Source: Ignelater luminosus
Taxonomy: Eukaryota > Arthropoda > Insecta > Coleoptera > Elateridae
DNA: 64,000 nucleotides
Reading direction: 5' to 3'
Assembly: GCA_011009095.1 (NCBI GenBank)
Contig: VTPC01000634.1
Span: 1 to 64,000 of the forward strand
Below are positions 38,726-49,673 of this stretch, piece after piece. The stretch's first letter is position 1, and each line of letters starts with the position of its first letter. Made by a program: the position numbers and the translations under genes. A model generated the notes under the pieces. The model did not search any database, was not told the DNA's origin, and saw nothing but the letters and a program-made list of their open reading frames with translations.

Positions 38726-40741
38726 TTATTGTTTTTTAAAGTTATTACTACCTGCATTAGCAGTCATTGATGAGTTACCATCTGGAGGATATGGAAAGGG
38801 AAATCTCATTGGAGGATTACGCGTCATAAGATCTGTATAAAACTGTAATTGTTCAGGTGTAGGTACAGGGAAAAATGGAGGAACAGATGAGAGAGGATTA
38901 TGAGGATATAAACTTTGGAGGGCAGAATAATATAATGGATCTATGGGAGGAACATATGGAGGCATCATTTTAGAAGCTAGAGATAACTGAGTAAGATATC
39001 CTGGTAACATGGATGAAGGAGTAGCAGCATATGGTTTCATACTCGAAGGAGTATGTGGTGTCGATTTAACATGAGATCTACTATTTTCTAATTTAGGCAA
39101 TGAATTTCTATTATTATAACTATTTGATGTACTAAAGTCAGTGTTATTTTGATGTCTATGTTCCCGGGATGCGTAGGCTTGTTGAACTGGAGTAATCGAG
39201 TATGGTAGTCTTCCATTCTCTTCTTTTTTGTTTGCAATATTTGTAACATAATTACCACTAAAAGTTCGTTTATGTGCAGTTCTATTACTAATATTGTAAC
39301 TACCATGATGTGCAGGAGTAGAATTATTAGTTAAGGAAGAATTGTGTATCGTTGTCTGACCTTGGACCATAACAGCACTGCTTGAATTATATTTGTTTGC
39401 TGGTTTTTGCTGAATACTGTGAGATGTGGTATTTGGACCCACTAATGTAATTTCCAAGTTTGAACCAACTCTTGCATCCAGTACAGGTAATGCTGCGGAG
39501 TTTTTATATGTCGGCTTGGAAGATACTTCCTTCGGACTAATTGGAAAGCGTGAAGCAACACTTGGTACCCGCATAATTTCTACAATGGGTTTTTGGGGAC
39601 TTTTTATTGTCAAATCTAAAATCTCCCCACCCATCTGCTTCATTGGAGTTTCAATAAATTTAGGCGCTTGTGGAGGTGGTCGTGGTGGTGGCATAAAATA
39701 GTCTTTTGGATTTCCATATACTGTTTTTTCAGAGTAAGAGTAGATAGATTTAGACTGAACAACCTTAGGAGGTGACTGTCCATTTAAATAGAAATATGAA
39801 CTATTCGATGACATTGCATTTTTGTTCATTGATTTTAAATTACTTCGCATTATACTTGTAGATGGTATAGTTTGTATATCTTTAGGTAAAGGAGGTATGC
39901 TTCTTTCACTTTTTGATATAACGTTTGTGTTTGGTTTTTCTGTTGCTAAAGTTATCGACAGCTGCCCTACAGTTGCGGTTGGTGTATTAATATTATTATG
40001 GTGTATTACAGTTGGTCTATTTTCCTTAACTTCTTTTACTTCTATTGTGTTTACTGTAGGTTTCACTGGTGTTACTTCTAAGCCACCTTCTTTTAAAATA
40101 TCCAATTTTCGTTTTTTAACACTAGGTAATAATGAACTATTTAGACTTATATTAGAAATAATATTATTAGAAGCCTCGGATTCTAGATTTACTGTTTCAG
40201 GGGTTTTTGATTTATATGGCACCTCTGTGAGATCAATGTCTATGGTTTTATGATTATGAGCACCAGAAATATTAGTATTGCACGTTGCTATATTCTCTTT
40301 ACCTTCTGCTGCGGATGAAACTTTATCATTGGTAGTTTTCTGTATAATTAGTGAACTGGGTGGAGAGAATGATGGCTGCAATGCTTTCTCAGCATTGGCT
40401 GTATCAGAAACCGCATTCTTTCCCGTATCTTCTACAGACGCTTTTACTGGCTCATTTGAAACAGTTTTGTTTGGAGGTGGAGTAATCAATTCTACTGTTA
40501 AACCATTACTTGTAGCACTTGATTCAATTGAATTTCTTAATGGAGAAACAGCTTCTCTTTTAATATCAACACTAAATTCATTTACTAATTTACTGGTACT
40601 TTCTAAACTTATAGGTTTCACTTTTTCTTTTGATGCTAACTCTCTTAAACGTTCCGGTTTAACTCGTACACTTCTAAGAGATGATGAAGTTTTCACTTCT
40701 GGTTGTGGTTTTTCTATTTTTTCTTCTTTTATCCGAGGTTC
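38726..40741 (-). CDS. ARID5 terminal exon: disordered tail with conserved C-terminus
   Basis: 671 codons in one exon, opening EPRIKEEKIEKP after a CTGTTACAG acceptor. The sequence is rich in Ser, Pro, Asn, Lys and Thr with no folded domain visible. Short motifs that may be functional are GGEILDLTIKS (a DLT/DLS-like motif similar to CtBP-binding peptides, weak), DIDLTEVPYKS (a possible SUMO- or cofactor-interacting strand) and a proline run PPPRPPPQAPK. The last 80 residues carry an aromatic/proline block, YVPPIDPLYYSALQSLYP, then FPVPTPEQLQFYTDLMTRNP. The strand-shadow frames on the plus strand across this exon are not genes. The stop is the TAA at 38726. Confidence 0.88.
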   Translation of the reverse strand, partial: EPRIKEEKIEKPQPEVKTSSSLRSVRVKPERLRELASKEKVKPISLESTSKLVNEFSVDIKREAVSPLRNSIESSATSNGLTVELITPPPNKTVSNEPVKASVEDTGKNAVSDTANAEKALQPSFSPPSSLIIQKTTNDKVSSAAEGKENIATCNTNISGAHNHKTIDIDLTEVPYKSKTPETVNLESEASNNIISNISLNSSLLPSVKKRKLDILKEGGLEVTPVKPTVNTIEVKEVKENRPTVIHHNNINTPTATVGQLSITLATEKPNTNVISKSERSIPPLPKDIQTIPSTSIMRSNLKSMNKNAMSSNSSYFYLNGQSPPKVVQSKSIYSYSEKTVYGNPKDYFMPPPRPPPQAPKFIETPMKQMGGEILDLTIKSPQKPIVEIMRVPSVASRFPISPKEVSSKPTYKNSAALPVLDARVGSNLEITLVGPNTTSHSIQQKPANKYNSSSAVMVQGQTTIHNSSLTNNSTPAHHGSYNISNRTAHKRTFSGNYVTNIANKKEENGRLPYSITPVQQAYASREHRHQNNTDFSTSNSYNNRNSLPKLENSRSHVKSTPHTPSSMKPYAATPSSMLPGYLTQLSLASKMMPPYVPPIDPLYYSALQSLYPHNPLSSVPPFFPVPTPEQLQFYTDLMTRNPPMRFPFPYPPDGNSSMTANAGSNNFKKQ

Positions 40742-43700
40742 CTGTAACAGAGAATTTAAGATAGTAAACAATTCAGTTGATAGGAAAATTTACGACATAT
40801 AAAAACACATTGCATGAGTAATAAACTTTGTTTTATTTAGTTGGTTCTATAAGAAATATACAAGTTTGAACAAACACTTTTTCTCATTTATAGTTTATGC
40901 CATGCCCCCTGAAAGTTCCACAAATTACAGAAACATCACTTGGCAAACAGTATATCTTATGATAAACAAGTAATTCAAAAGTCTGAGAGGTTTTACCTAA
41001 TATAGATTGCAACAGTATGATGTCTCAAGAGTGTTGGGTATTTGCATGAATAAATGTAAGTAGAAGTATAGGCAGTCTATTTTTTGTTTTTATAATAATC
41101 CTAATTTTTGGCAAAGGTTATGCCAACAGAGTCACCAGCAAGTATGAGTTATCCCCTGTTACTGTTTTGACACTGATTCCCAAAACTAATCAAGGCAGAT
41201 ATTCTTGCAATTCTGTTGGGTAAACGAAAGTAACTTTTTGAGTTTTTGTGTCATTTGAAACTAGAATCTCAGCTAGATGAGTATACAAGAATACCTTTAA
41301 CTATTACTTGAAGTTTTCCTGTGAATGTTATTGAGTATTGTCTGATATGAATATTTATATCTTCCATGTGAAAGACAGAATTCTGTTTTACTGCAAGTTT
41401 TGGTCTTTACAACATAACTTCAAACACTGTTTCTTTTGTATAGACTAAGTATAGGGAAAGATTGCAATTAGTTAGGACTCTTATTTCAGTCTGGAAAAGT
41501 CAATGTTAGAACAAATCTCAACTACTGGCTAATTGCATTTTGTTTAAACCATTCTTGATTAAATGGAATATAATAAGATTTTCAGGTCCAAATTTTATCT
41601 ACAAAAGCCTAAAGAGTATTCACTTTTTTAGCATCTGAATACAGATTCTATTTTATTTTGATTAATACCTTTATTGTTGATGTTGAATTTCACTAGTGCT
41701 ATTCTTTTAACTATAAGCACTAAACATAGTCAGCAATAGCATCTAGCAACACACTAGTTGGAGAACACTGATCTATATGGTGTATATCAGCCACAGATGT
41801 TACAGTCTACATGGTAACTAGAAGTTATCTGAGGACATTTCAAGAAAATTTCATCTGAAGCTGAGCCTCACATAATCTCAAACAAATAAGACTAAAGCAT
41901 CAAAGCCTCTCTCTATTCAAGCATAATAAATCATCCAATTTCATGAATTTAAGTATAGATTTGTAATTACTCATCCAAAACTAAAAACTCATTCCAATCA
42001 AAAAGGTGTGTATACAGCATGGCTGCAGAGAAAGTTTTCTGAAATGTAGTTGTATTTAACTTTCTACAAAAAACTATTACTGGTTTTATGTTGTTCGAGA
42101 GAATTACAGCATACACAAGTTAATCATTGCATAGTCTGTCCACTGAATAATTACTGACATAAAAGTTACTAGTAACTATGCGTGAAAAATAGCATCCTGA
42201 TATCACGCCAAAATTTAAAAAAACCGCGTGTTGAAAGGTTATACTTGTGAAATACTATTATTGAAAATTAAAAAACAAAAAGTGTACTCAAGACAAGTTA
42301 GCTATGGTTATTACGAACAATAATAAATACTCCTAGAAAATAAAAACATGATTGCGGTGTGCAGAAATGCTCCCCGAAGAATTAAGTTTGTAAACAGAAT
42401 TGTATATAATCTTATAATTAATTCAGTTGTAAATAATGGCAAATAAATGTATTATATGTATGTAGTAGTTACTGACGACACTACATCGGCAATGAGAGAT
42501 CAACAATTAAAGAGAAAAATGGAAAAGTTGAAATTTAATTCCCATTATTTTTAAATTATAATTTTGCTCTGACATCTAGTGGAAACCACTAAAAAGCTAA
42601 TTGAAGTTTACTCCGCTAAATTGACCAATACCATGAAAAGGCGCGCACATGTATCAGAACTGCCAACATAAAAAGTCTTCCAAGCTATGGCTATTTTTCT
42701 CGCCTAATTTTGGTGTATTTTTCGCTGTTAGGTTAAGTAAGTGAATAGTATAATTAAAACTTCACTGCATATTAGTGTAGGTAGACATTTCAAATTCATA
42801 ATCAAATTGATGTTTTAGTCTTGCAGATCACTTTTGATGCTTTTAGTTTTTGATGGGTTTGTTGTTATTTCAAAAAGGTACACAATTTAGTGGTGGAGAC
42901 TCTTGATGTATTGTACAGAAGGACAGAATCTATCGACACCCGAAAATTGAGCTTTAAACTTCAATTGTTCGTATTTAGGCCAAAAGATACAAATAAGTTG
43001 TTTTATCTACTACTCTTCAATAATATAGTCGTTATACGTGTAACCATAGGGATATAACCATACTCATAAAACACTTTTGAATTGTATGGATTTTATTCAC
43101 TGGCGGTGTTTTGTTGGTTGCCTATTTATAGATATAAACAAAATAGAAATTGTTATAATCTCAAAAATTATTTATTGTTGGAAAAAAATTTGGACATCGT
43201 CTTCAGAGGATCCTTGTATTCCAGGTCTAAAACTCTCTTTGTGAAGATTGTTTACTTTCAATGACTTCTACATTTTCAAGAATTTGGACATTGCCTCCCT
43301 CAGGGGAATCCACCTCTAGATCTTCCTCAGAAGTGTTAGAATCGCACATAATGGGCATTATGTGCTCGTTGAATAATATACTATTAAACTCCTTAAGATT
43401 TGTATCACACATAAAATTGATTTACATTGACTAGACATGAACTGGTCAGAGTATAGAAAAACATTATTGTCGTAAAAGTACAGTAGTGTGCAGGGTTATG
43501 GTATATTATCCATTAGGTGTGGTTTTAGCTGAGAAATCTAATACTATAATAATCCGTCGCGCGGACCAAATCACAAACAATGCATGCGTTGCAATAGCCA
43601 CGTGTGCGAGACTGGTGGGAGGCAAAAATCTAAAACGTTCGGGCTTAAGTGACAAGGAATGCGTATCATAAGGTTGTTAGACAGAACTACTTGTCACTTT

Positions 43701-45522
43701 CAGACTTGTGGATTAAATGTTCAAGATCATATAAAAAAGGTGGTATAGTACTGAAGAAATGTTTCACAAGATCTGAAGAATATTTGAAAAGCTGCAATCG
43801 AGAAACTGTGAAACTTGAATTAACAATGTATGGATAATTATCCGAACAGTGTGTAGCAAAGAGTACAGATCTATCGCAGAGTTATATAGTCAGTCAAAAA
43901 CATGTTTAGGTTACTGCTTGTAAGTCAAGTTTAACTTTTAATCACAAAAGAAAAATCTTTCTGTAAAAAATGATCAGGCAGCTTTCCAAAGGTATCACCA
44001 ACTAATTTCTAATTTAAACCAACACAAAAGAAACAATCAGAATTTGCAAAAACCAAATAGTTGTATATTACATATTGCAAAATAGTTAAGATTTCTCTCT
44101 GTTCACCACTTTCAATAGATATATCAAAAATGGATACTGGAGACAGCACCTCAAAAATATTTGCAAATTTGAAAATAGCTTGACTTGTGATCCTCAAGAT
44201 TAATAGAAAAATGGAAGTTGTTGGTTTTTCTGCAGTATATCGCAAAATTGTCTGACATTTTATTGTGGTATTAAAAAAAAAACAAAGTAGGAAGATTTGT
44301 TATTCTGAGAACTTTGTTAAAATAAAAAGATAATAATGTCAATAGAAATTAAAAGCTAACAATATTAATCTATAAAACTTACCTTGTTATCTGATGTTGT
44401 AGGAATTGGAGGTATAGGAATAACAGTCAGTTGAGGTATAGGTGTGCTATTACCACTACAGCTTGTACTTTCACTAGTTTCAACATCGCTGCCACTTCCC
44501 GAATTACTTTTAGTTCGTTTAATGGGTGATGAAGTTGGTTTGTACTCTTCTCCCTTGAGGTGACGTTCATATGGCAATAGAAATCTAACAACAAATTATT
44601 ACTGTTAGGAAATATCAAAGAATTAATATATTTTGGCAAATGCAACAGACCTTTCGTAATGTCTTCTAATTACTGTAGCTGCACTTGTACTTATGTAATT
44701 ACCGCTGAGATCATCAAAAATGGATTTCCATAAACGATTCGTAGTGACAGCGTTGTATCCACCTAATTTATCTACTTTTGTAAAAAATGCATAAAGATCC
44801 ACTAAAAGACAAAGAAGAATTAAAACACGGCAACTGTAACGTGGTTGTTTGGACTTACATTCTCTATAACCTAACGAGGGTATTCGACCAATTGGTGTAT
44901 GATTTGATTTCATAAAAGCGTTTAATTTCTTTAGGAATTCTTTACTTTCGCTATTTCCAACAACTGAACGTGTACTTCGTCTTGGGGAGGTTATACTTTC
45001 GGAGCGCAGCCCATTCGGGCCTTCAGTCATTAATTTAGTCTGTAAGAGAAAAGATCAAAATTAAATCTATTTGGTATTGGAAAATAACATTTGCAAATAG
45101 ATTTTGAATAGCTTTATTGGTTTGAATATTTTTATTTCCTCTACAAATAAACATTCGAACTTAACATATACTTACTTTGGTGGTACTGAACACATTACAA
45201 ACAGAAGATTCAGATTCGTTGCTTTCGGAACCAGGAGAAAGACTTCGTTTTTTCCGCCTTCCTCTCGGTCTACCTTTTAATTTAGGAGCTAAATGATTAC
45301 ATAAAAGTTCGTGTCCTTCTAATTCTGGATAATCGAATGTATCCCTACAGAAGAGGATCCGTGTATTTTTATTAGGTGCAGATAAACCTCCTAAAATTTT
45401 AATTATCGTATGTTTCAAATGTTCATCTTCGACACCTTCCAATCGCTTCATCATCGCTCGATATCGACAATAGGAAGGATAGCTTAATATTATCACCGAA
45501 GGACTTTTGTTGCATTTCTCGT
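38726..45522 (-). CDS. ARID5A/B-type AT-rich interaction domain protein, partial (5' exons missing)
   Basis: A nuclear DNA-binding regulator. ARID5 proteins bind AT-rich DNA; vertebrate ARID5B recruits the PHF2 demethylase. Five minus-strand exons join in frame: 45522-45176, 45039-44859, 44801-44651, 44584-44383 and 40741-38726 (stop included), encoding 964 visible codons. All introns are GT-AG with matching phases (0, 1, 2, 0). Residues 1-115 carry the ARID5 block VIILSYPSYCRYRAMMKRL, FCRDTFDYPEL and LAPKLKGRPRGRRKK. The ARID domain spans about 146-236. The rest is a long disordered tail. Three introns are tiny (57-136 bp) and one is 3.6 kb. The first visible exon begins in mid-protein, so the start and the N-terminal BAH-like region lie further right or outside the window. 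Identification is strong; assignment to 5A versus 5B is not, since insects probably have one ancestor-like gene. Confidence 0.9.
40742..44382 (-). other. large ARID5 intron, with an acidic open frame of unknown origin
   Basis: This 3.6-kb intron separates the ARID exons from the tail exon. At 43227-43412 on the same strand an open frame has a coding-like acidic stretch, MCDSNTSEEDLEVDSPEGG. It may be an N-terminal transposase remnant, since piggyBac and pogo proteins often have such acidic leaders, or an alternative exon. It contains a perfect 22-bp palindrome at 43344-43365. Nothing else was recognised in the intron. Confidence 0.4.
43344..43365. repeat. perfect 22-bp palindrome, 2-bp centre
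   Basis: GCACATAATG and CATTATGTGC are exact reverse complements separated by GG. It lies inside the acidic open frame of the ARID5 intron. It could be a dimeric transcription-factor site or chance; no partner copy was seen. Confidence 0.55.
44383..45039 (-). CDS. ARID DNA-binding domain exons of the ARID5 gene
   Basis: Three small exons encode the domain. Exon 45039-44859 gives the acid/Ser-rich lead-in and helices starting KEFLKKLNAFMKSNHTPIGR, then IPSLGYRE. Exon 44801-44651 gives LDLYAFFTKVDKLGGYNAV and the hallmark RLWKSIFDDLSGN, then STSAATVIRRHYER. Exon 44584-44383 gives FLLPYERHLKGEEYKP and a Ser-rich linker with KRTKSNSGSGSD. The STSAAT-RRHYER-LLPYER block is the recognised signature of the ARID5 subgroup. 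All expected core hydrophobics and the LxGGY turn are present, so DNA binding should be intact. The junction codons (Leu at GAA-T|TG and Arg at AG|A) restore family-conserved residues, which confirms the splice choice. Confidence 0.92.
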
Positions 45523-48212
45523 CTGAAACAATTGATAATCAAATGAATGCGTGAACATAAAATGCCACTCAAAATATTTTACAAAACAAATAAATACAAA
45601 AGAATGTACCTAAAATGATAATTGTTGCTATTACACTGATAAACAGTAATTTTGTCTCAAGGTTTAACTGGCAAATTATTTAATTTGTGTCATGCTATCT
45701 AATTTTGGTATTCATTTTATTAAGATTTACCGTTAGCCAGTGTAGTATAAATAACCTGTATCTATTATCGATTTTCATTATTATTATCATTATTTAAGCA
45801 ACAGCATAAATCATTCAGACGTTATTCCAATTACATTCGCAAAAATTAATTAACATCTCACGTTAATTAGTACGTTGAGACTTCTCCTGATTTTCTTAAT
45901 TAACTAATGGTGATCATTAGATGAGTGTAACTTCACTTTATTATGAAAAGTAAATAAATTATCTGAAATGACATTACGATTATTCAGCAATATTAATGTA
46001 CTTAATAGCTAATTATGTGTTATACGTCGTGCTTTAAATAAAATATTTATAGAATTTTATTTAAAACTATTTTCAAGATACTTCCCCCTTGCGATTTAAA
46101 AGGCAAAAACCGCAGATTACAATCGAGAAATTTTGTTACTCAATCTCATTGTCAGTTATAATTATTGAACTAATCGGATAAGATATGAGAAACTGTTGAA
46201 TTTAATAAAAAGGATTCTAAAAACAATCTCAAGAGGCACCATAAACCAATTTAAATTCTAATTATTCTATTCCATTATTAAATTAGAGATTAGCATCAGA
46301 TATTCCGAAAATGTTCTTTAAACCGTCCTTTCGACCTTCTCGACCCTTCATAGAGTAAGATTAGACTCAAAATTTGGACTCAACAGTTTAGAGTTTCTTA
46401 AAGAATCAATAATCTTGACATGAAAAATGCAAAACAGATGTCAAAGATGAAATTTCAACCAGTTTCCTTCGCAACCCTTCAAGTCCAACATGACATCAGA
46501 ATTCTATTCTGTAAGTGTGATAGATTTGACTCCAGAACAATTCTATCTAAGAAGTTGACGTATTCTGGTTCTTTGACTGCAGAGATCAAATGAGACCGAC
46601 CCAAATTAAACAAAGCATGCACATTTATTCTGTACTTGCAAATACCAAGAAAAGCGACTAACCCCCACCGCCTCCCTCAAAATATTGAGTGAATGTCGAT
46701 GAATTCAAATAAAGCAATGAAAATATTTGAGAAATTTAGAACAAAGTATTTTCCAAGTAAAGTAAATTGAGTTCATCTTGTAAAATTTCTCTTGAACTTC
46801 AATCATTAATGTAAGGCGTAACTGGAGCATAATAAACGGAATACCTAGAATTAAGAACCTTTAACCTACGCAATGATTGTAATTTGACGAGTTTATTCCA
46901 AATAGAATCGATATGGATACCGAACTTATGCAAAAGTTTGACATTGGTGGTCAACTTTCTGAAATAAATTTCAATGTAAAGCATACCGAATCGAACACGA
47001 TAAATTGTAGAAAGATACAAGTTTGGCCTTTTAGAATAGATAACTATGTAGTACGTCAATTGGCTTTTCAGGTTCTTTCCAACACAAAACAACTACTGAA
47101 CTTTCTTGGACAGTAGCGGATTCACTTTAAGAGAAAGAAATACACCAGACTTACGCATTTGATTTATGCAAAGCTCTAATCTACGGTAACATTCAAAATT
47201 GATAGTTTTTCTTTAGCTATTGTGGTATTATTGGAAATTCTATCGACAGTTTATTGTGGGTTAAATCTATCAGAGCATATTAGATTTTCCGTTTTACCGA
47301 CAGTTTCATTCGTTTCTAGATAGTGATATCGAAATACTAAACAATCCTTTTTTGGACACAGTTTCTTTATGGAATGCAGAAGAAAAGGCAAGTCTCTAAT
47401 ATAGTATAAAAGGCAGAAGTAGCAGTCACAAAAAAAGAATTTTCGGTACACTAGGCAAACTTTAAAGTCTCGAACTATTTGTTATCATACCACAAAAACC
47501 AAAAACAAAGATTCTAGTGAGACAACAATTGAAAAATAATAAAAAAGATAGTATGATCAAATTAACTCTCTATTAGCTCATAATTTGTCACTAAACATTC
47601 TTTACTGCTATCAATCGATTAGTTAATGAACCTTGGCCCACAGCACTGTACCAGCTGCTGCTACACTTGATATCTGGACAGTTCAAATCAATAAAGAGAA
47701 TCAATAAAGTAATATGCGCTTTTCAATTTTTATACTGCAACAATCAATAACGTAGAATGGTCATATTCAAAAATTCCAAAGAAATAAATTTCTACATCTA
47801 AATGTGAGAAGTTCTACCTGTTTAGTGTTATAGAAATTCAACGGAGATAAATTGTTTGATTTCCACAATAAAAAACAAAATCTATTTGGAATAACCAACC
47901 AACAGATACCTTTTTTATTCTACTTAAGAATTTTTCCGCAAAACCACATCAATGGCCAAACAGCTATGATGTACAGATGTACAAATCTAGTTACAGAAAT
48001 CAGATGTTAACGACAACTATGAGGTATGGTTATTCCATGATTTTCTGAGGTATGGAGTGCAAGAAAAAGGTCGTTATACATCGATTGGTTAGCGCACACA
48101 GGTAAGTGATTTTTTTTTAAAATGAGTTAAATACATACATTAGGTAATGAAGAAAACTAAAGAGTTTCGTATGCACAGAGGTGGTAAGTAATAAATATAA
48201 AAGTAACAAACA
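45523..48212. other. AT-rich region upstream of the visible ARID5 exons
   Basis: Probably ARID5 intron, because the exon at 45522 has a normal acceptor and opens in phase 1. No exon matching the N-terminal ARID5 region was found here. A minus-strand frame at 46799-47092 has faint resemblance to the C-terminal part of jockey proteins but not enough to call. The rest is AT-rich with no bounded feature. Confidence 0.4.
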
Positions 48213-48836
48213 CAAGGCGTGTTTTTTAAGTAAGTACCGTTTTTAAATATACACGCTGCAGCGCTGCGATCGGCGATCCGCGCATGCGCGTTGAGTACCT
48301 GCATCTATTGGCTATCCACAGACGCCATTACGAAAGCATTCGTTTACGTTTGTTTGTGCTTATTTAAAATGCCTCAGTTAATTGAAAACCCTGCCGATTG
48401 TGAAATAGGCGCAATGATTCGTTTTCTGTGTGCAAAAGACGTTAAAGCGGTCGAAATCCATCAGCAAACTAGTGAAGTTTATGGAGAAAACCCTACGAAC
48501 GATGGAATAGTAATAAAATGGGTTAGAGCGTTTAAAGATGGCCGTACTGAAGTTCATGATAATGTGCGAAGTGGGTGACCATCTGTCATCACTGAAGACT
48601 TGGTGCAGAAAGTTGATGGAAAAGTTCGTCCTTTCCTCAAGTTTCAGGTAGCAGATTATTATAAAGATAGAATTTAAAAGTTGGTTGCTCGTTATGATAA
48701 GTGCCTTAATATTGGTGGAAATTATGTTCAAAAGTACATTACGGTATAGGCTTTTATGTAATAATAAAACTGTTTTAGAAAATGCACTTGTGTTTGTTTA
48801 ATATAAAACCGGTACTTACTTTAAAAACGCGCCTAG
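48213..48836 (+). mobile_element. mariner-type transposon with the catalytic core deleted
   Basis: Terminal inverted repeats of about 26 bp (shared AAGTAAGTACCG on the left, CGGTACTTACTT on the right, outer AGGCG/CGCCT) bound a 0.62-kb unit. The left TIR is followed by a GC-rich leader. The coding region keeps both ends of a mariner transposase: the HTH_48-type N-terminus and, after a join near 48635, the C-terminal motif KLVARYDKCLNIGGNYV. The roughly 200 residues between, containing the whole D,D,D catalytic domain, are gone. It is a typical non-autonomous deletion derivative that a full-length relative could still mobilise if the TIRs are recognised. Confidence 0.8.
48369..48578 (+). pseudogene. 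mariner transposase N-terminal HTH fragment
   Basis: ATG at 48369 opens MPQLIENPADCEIGAMIRFL and continues with AKDVKAVEIHQQTSEVYGEN, KWVRAFKDGRTEVHDNVRSG. This is the paired HTH DNA-binding module that recognises the TIRs. It ends at a TGA where the family has an Arg or Trp codon before PSVITEDLVQKVDGKVR. With the stop and the core deletion it could at most encode a 69-residue DNA-binding peptide, which might act as a repressor of related elements; that role is speculative. Confidence 0.75.
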
Positions 48837-49012
48837 TATATTAATCATGGAAATGAAATTTCAGAAAAAGGCTTCTGAAAGTGGATTTCCTAAAGTGCAG
48901 GTTTAAATGTCAAAAGATTTTTCTGAAAACCAAAGGTAACAACTGTGTGCATATTATTACAGCTTAGCAGATTATACGAGACAAAAAACACTGTTAAGTT
49001 CTTTAATATAAA

Positions 49013-49644
49013 TAATGGCTGTGTCTAGAAGTAAACCAAGTCTTGTAACAAAAAACCGAAAAGACTCAGAAGTATTATTTAACAGACAATAGAGGGCATA
49101 GAGCCTGCTTCAAGTTTTTTTCCGCTACTTTTGCTGTATGTCATAAAGTAATCGAGAAGTGTATTGAAGGAATGACAGATACGGGAATTTTTGTGAACTA
49201 TGATAAAAGGAAGAAAAACAAACCTTACAATGCAACATCTGACGTAGAGAGGCAGTAAGTTAAAGATCATATTAATTCCTTTCCAAGGATAGAGTCACAT
49301 TTCTGCAGGCGTGATTGAACTAAAAACTATCTAAATTCAGATTTGAATATCTCCACTGTGTACCAATTATATCAAGATTTTTGGGCTTCTATGGTAAAGA
49401 TGTAATAGCGGCCGCACAGTTGGTGTACCAAAGTATTTTTCGCGATTTTGAATCAGTTCTTGTCTTTTATCGTCGACGAAAAAATCAGTGTTCGGTGTGT
49501 AACGCATTCAAAGAGGTCAAGGATAAAGATCCTTTAAGAGAAGATTTATTAAAGCATAAAAAAGACGAAAAACAGTCCATGGATATGAAAGAAGAGGACA
49601 AAAAGATGGCATCAGTAGAGCTGGGAAAACATTTAGAGCCATAA
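49013..49644 (+). pseudogene. fragment of an unclassified insect transposon-type ORF
   Basis: The last 87 codons (49381-49644) include KNQCSVCNAFKEVKDKDP, then LLKHKKDEKQSMDMKEEDKK. This CxxC-bearing segment is familiar from a large multi-copy family of uncharacterised insect proteins that behave like transposon ORFs. The upstream part (VSRSKPSLVTKNRKDSEVLF at about 49022) matches the same family's N-terminal half but is broken by stops. The frame ends in GKHLEP just before the inverted-repeat element that begins at 49674. I cannot name the superfamily. Confidence 0.4.
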
Positions 49645-49673
49645 TGTCCGATCTTAAAGAATTTATTGTTTTA

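Noticed and set aside
39426-40802. Plus-strand open frames of 91, 143 and 174 codons
   Set aside because: They lie opposite the ARID5 tail exon, whose minus-strand frame has splice support and a recognisable protein. The plus frames are antisense shadows.
46799-47092. Minus-strand 97-codon frame with faint resemblance to a jockey C-terminus
   Set aside because: The shared residues are few and none of the diagnostic RT or endonuclease motifs is nearby.
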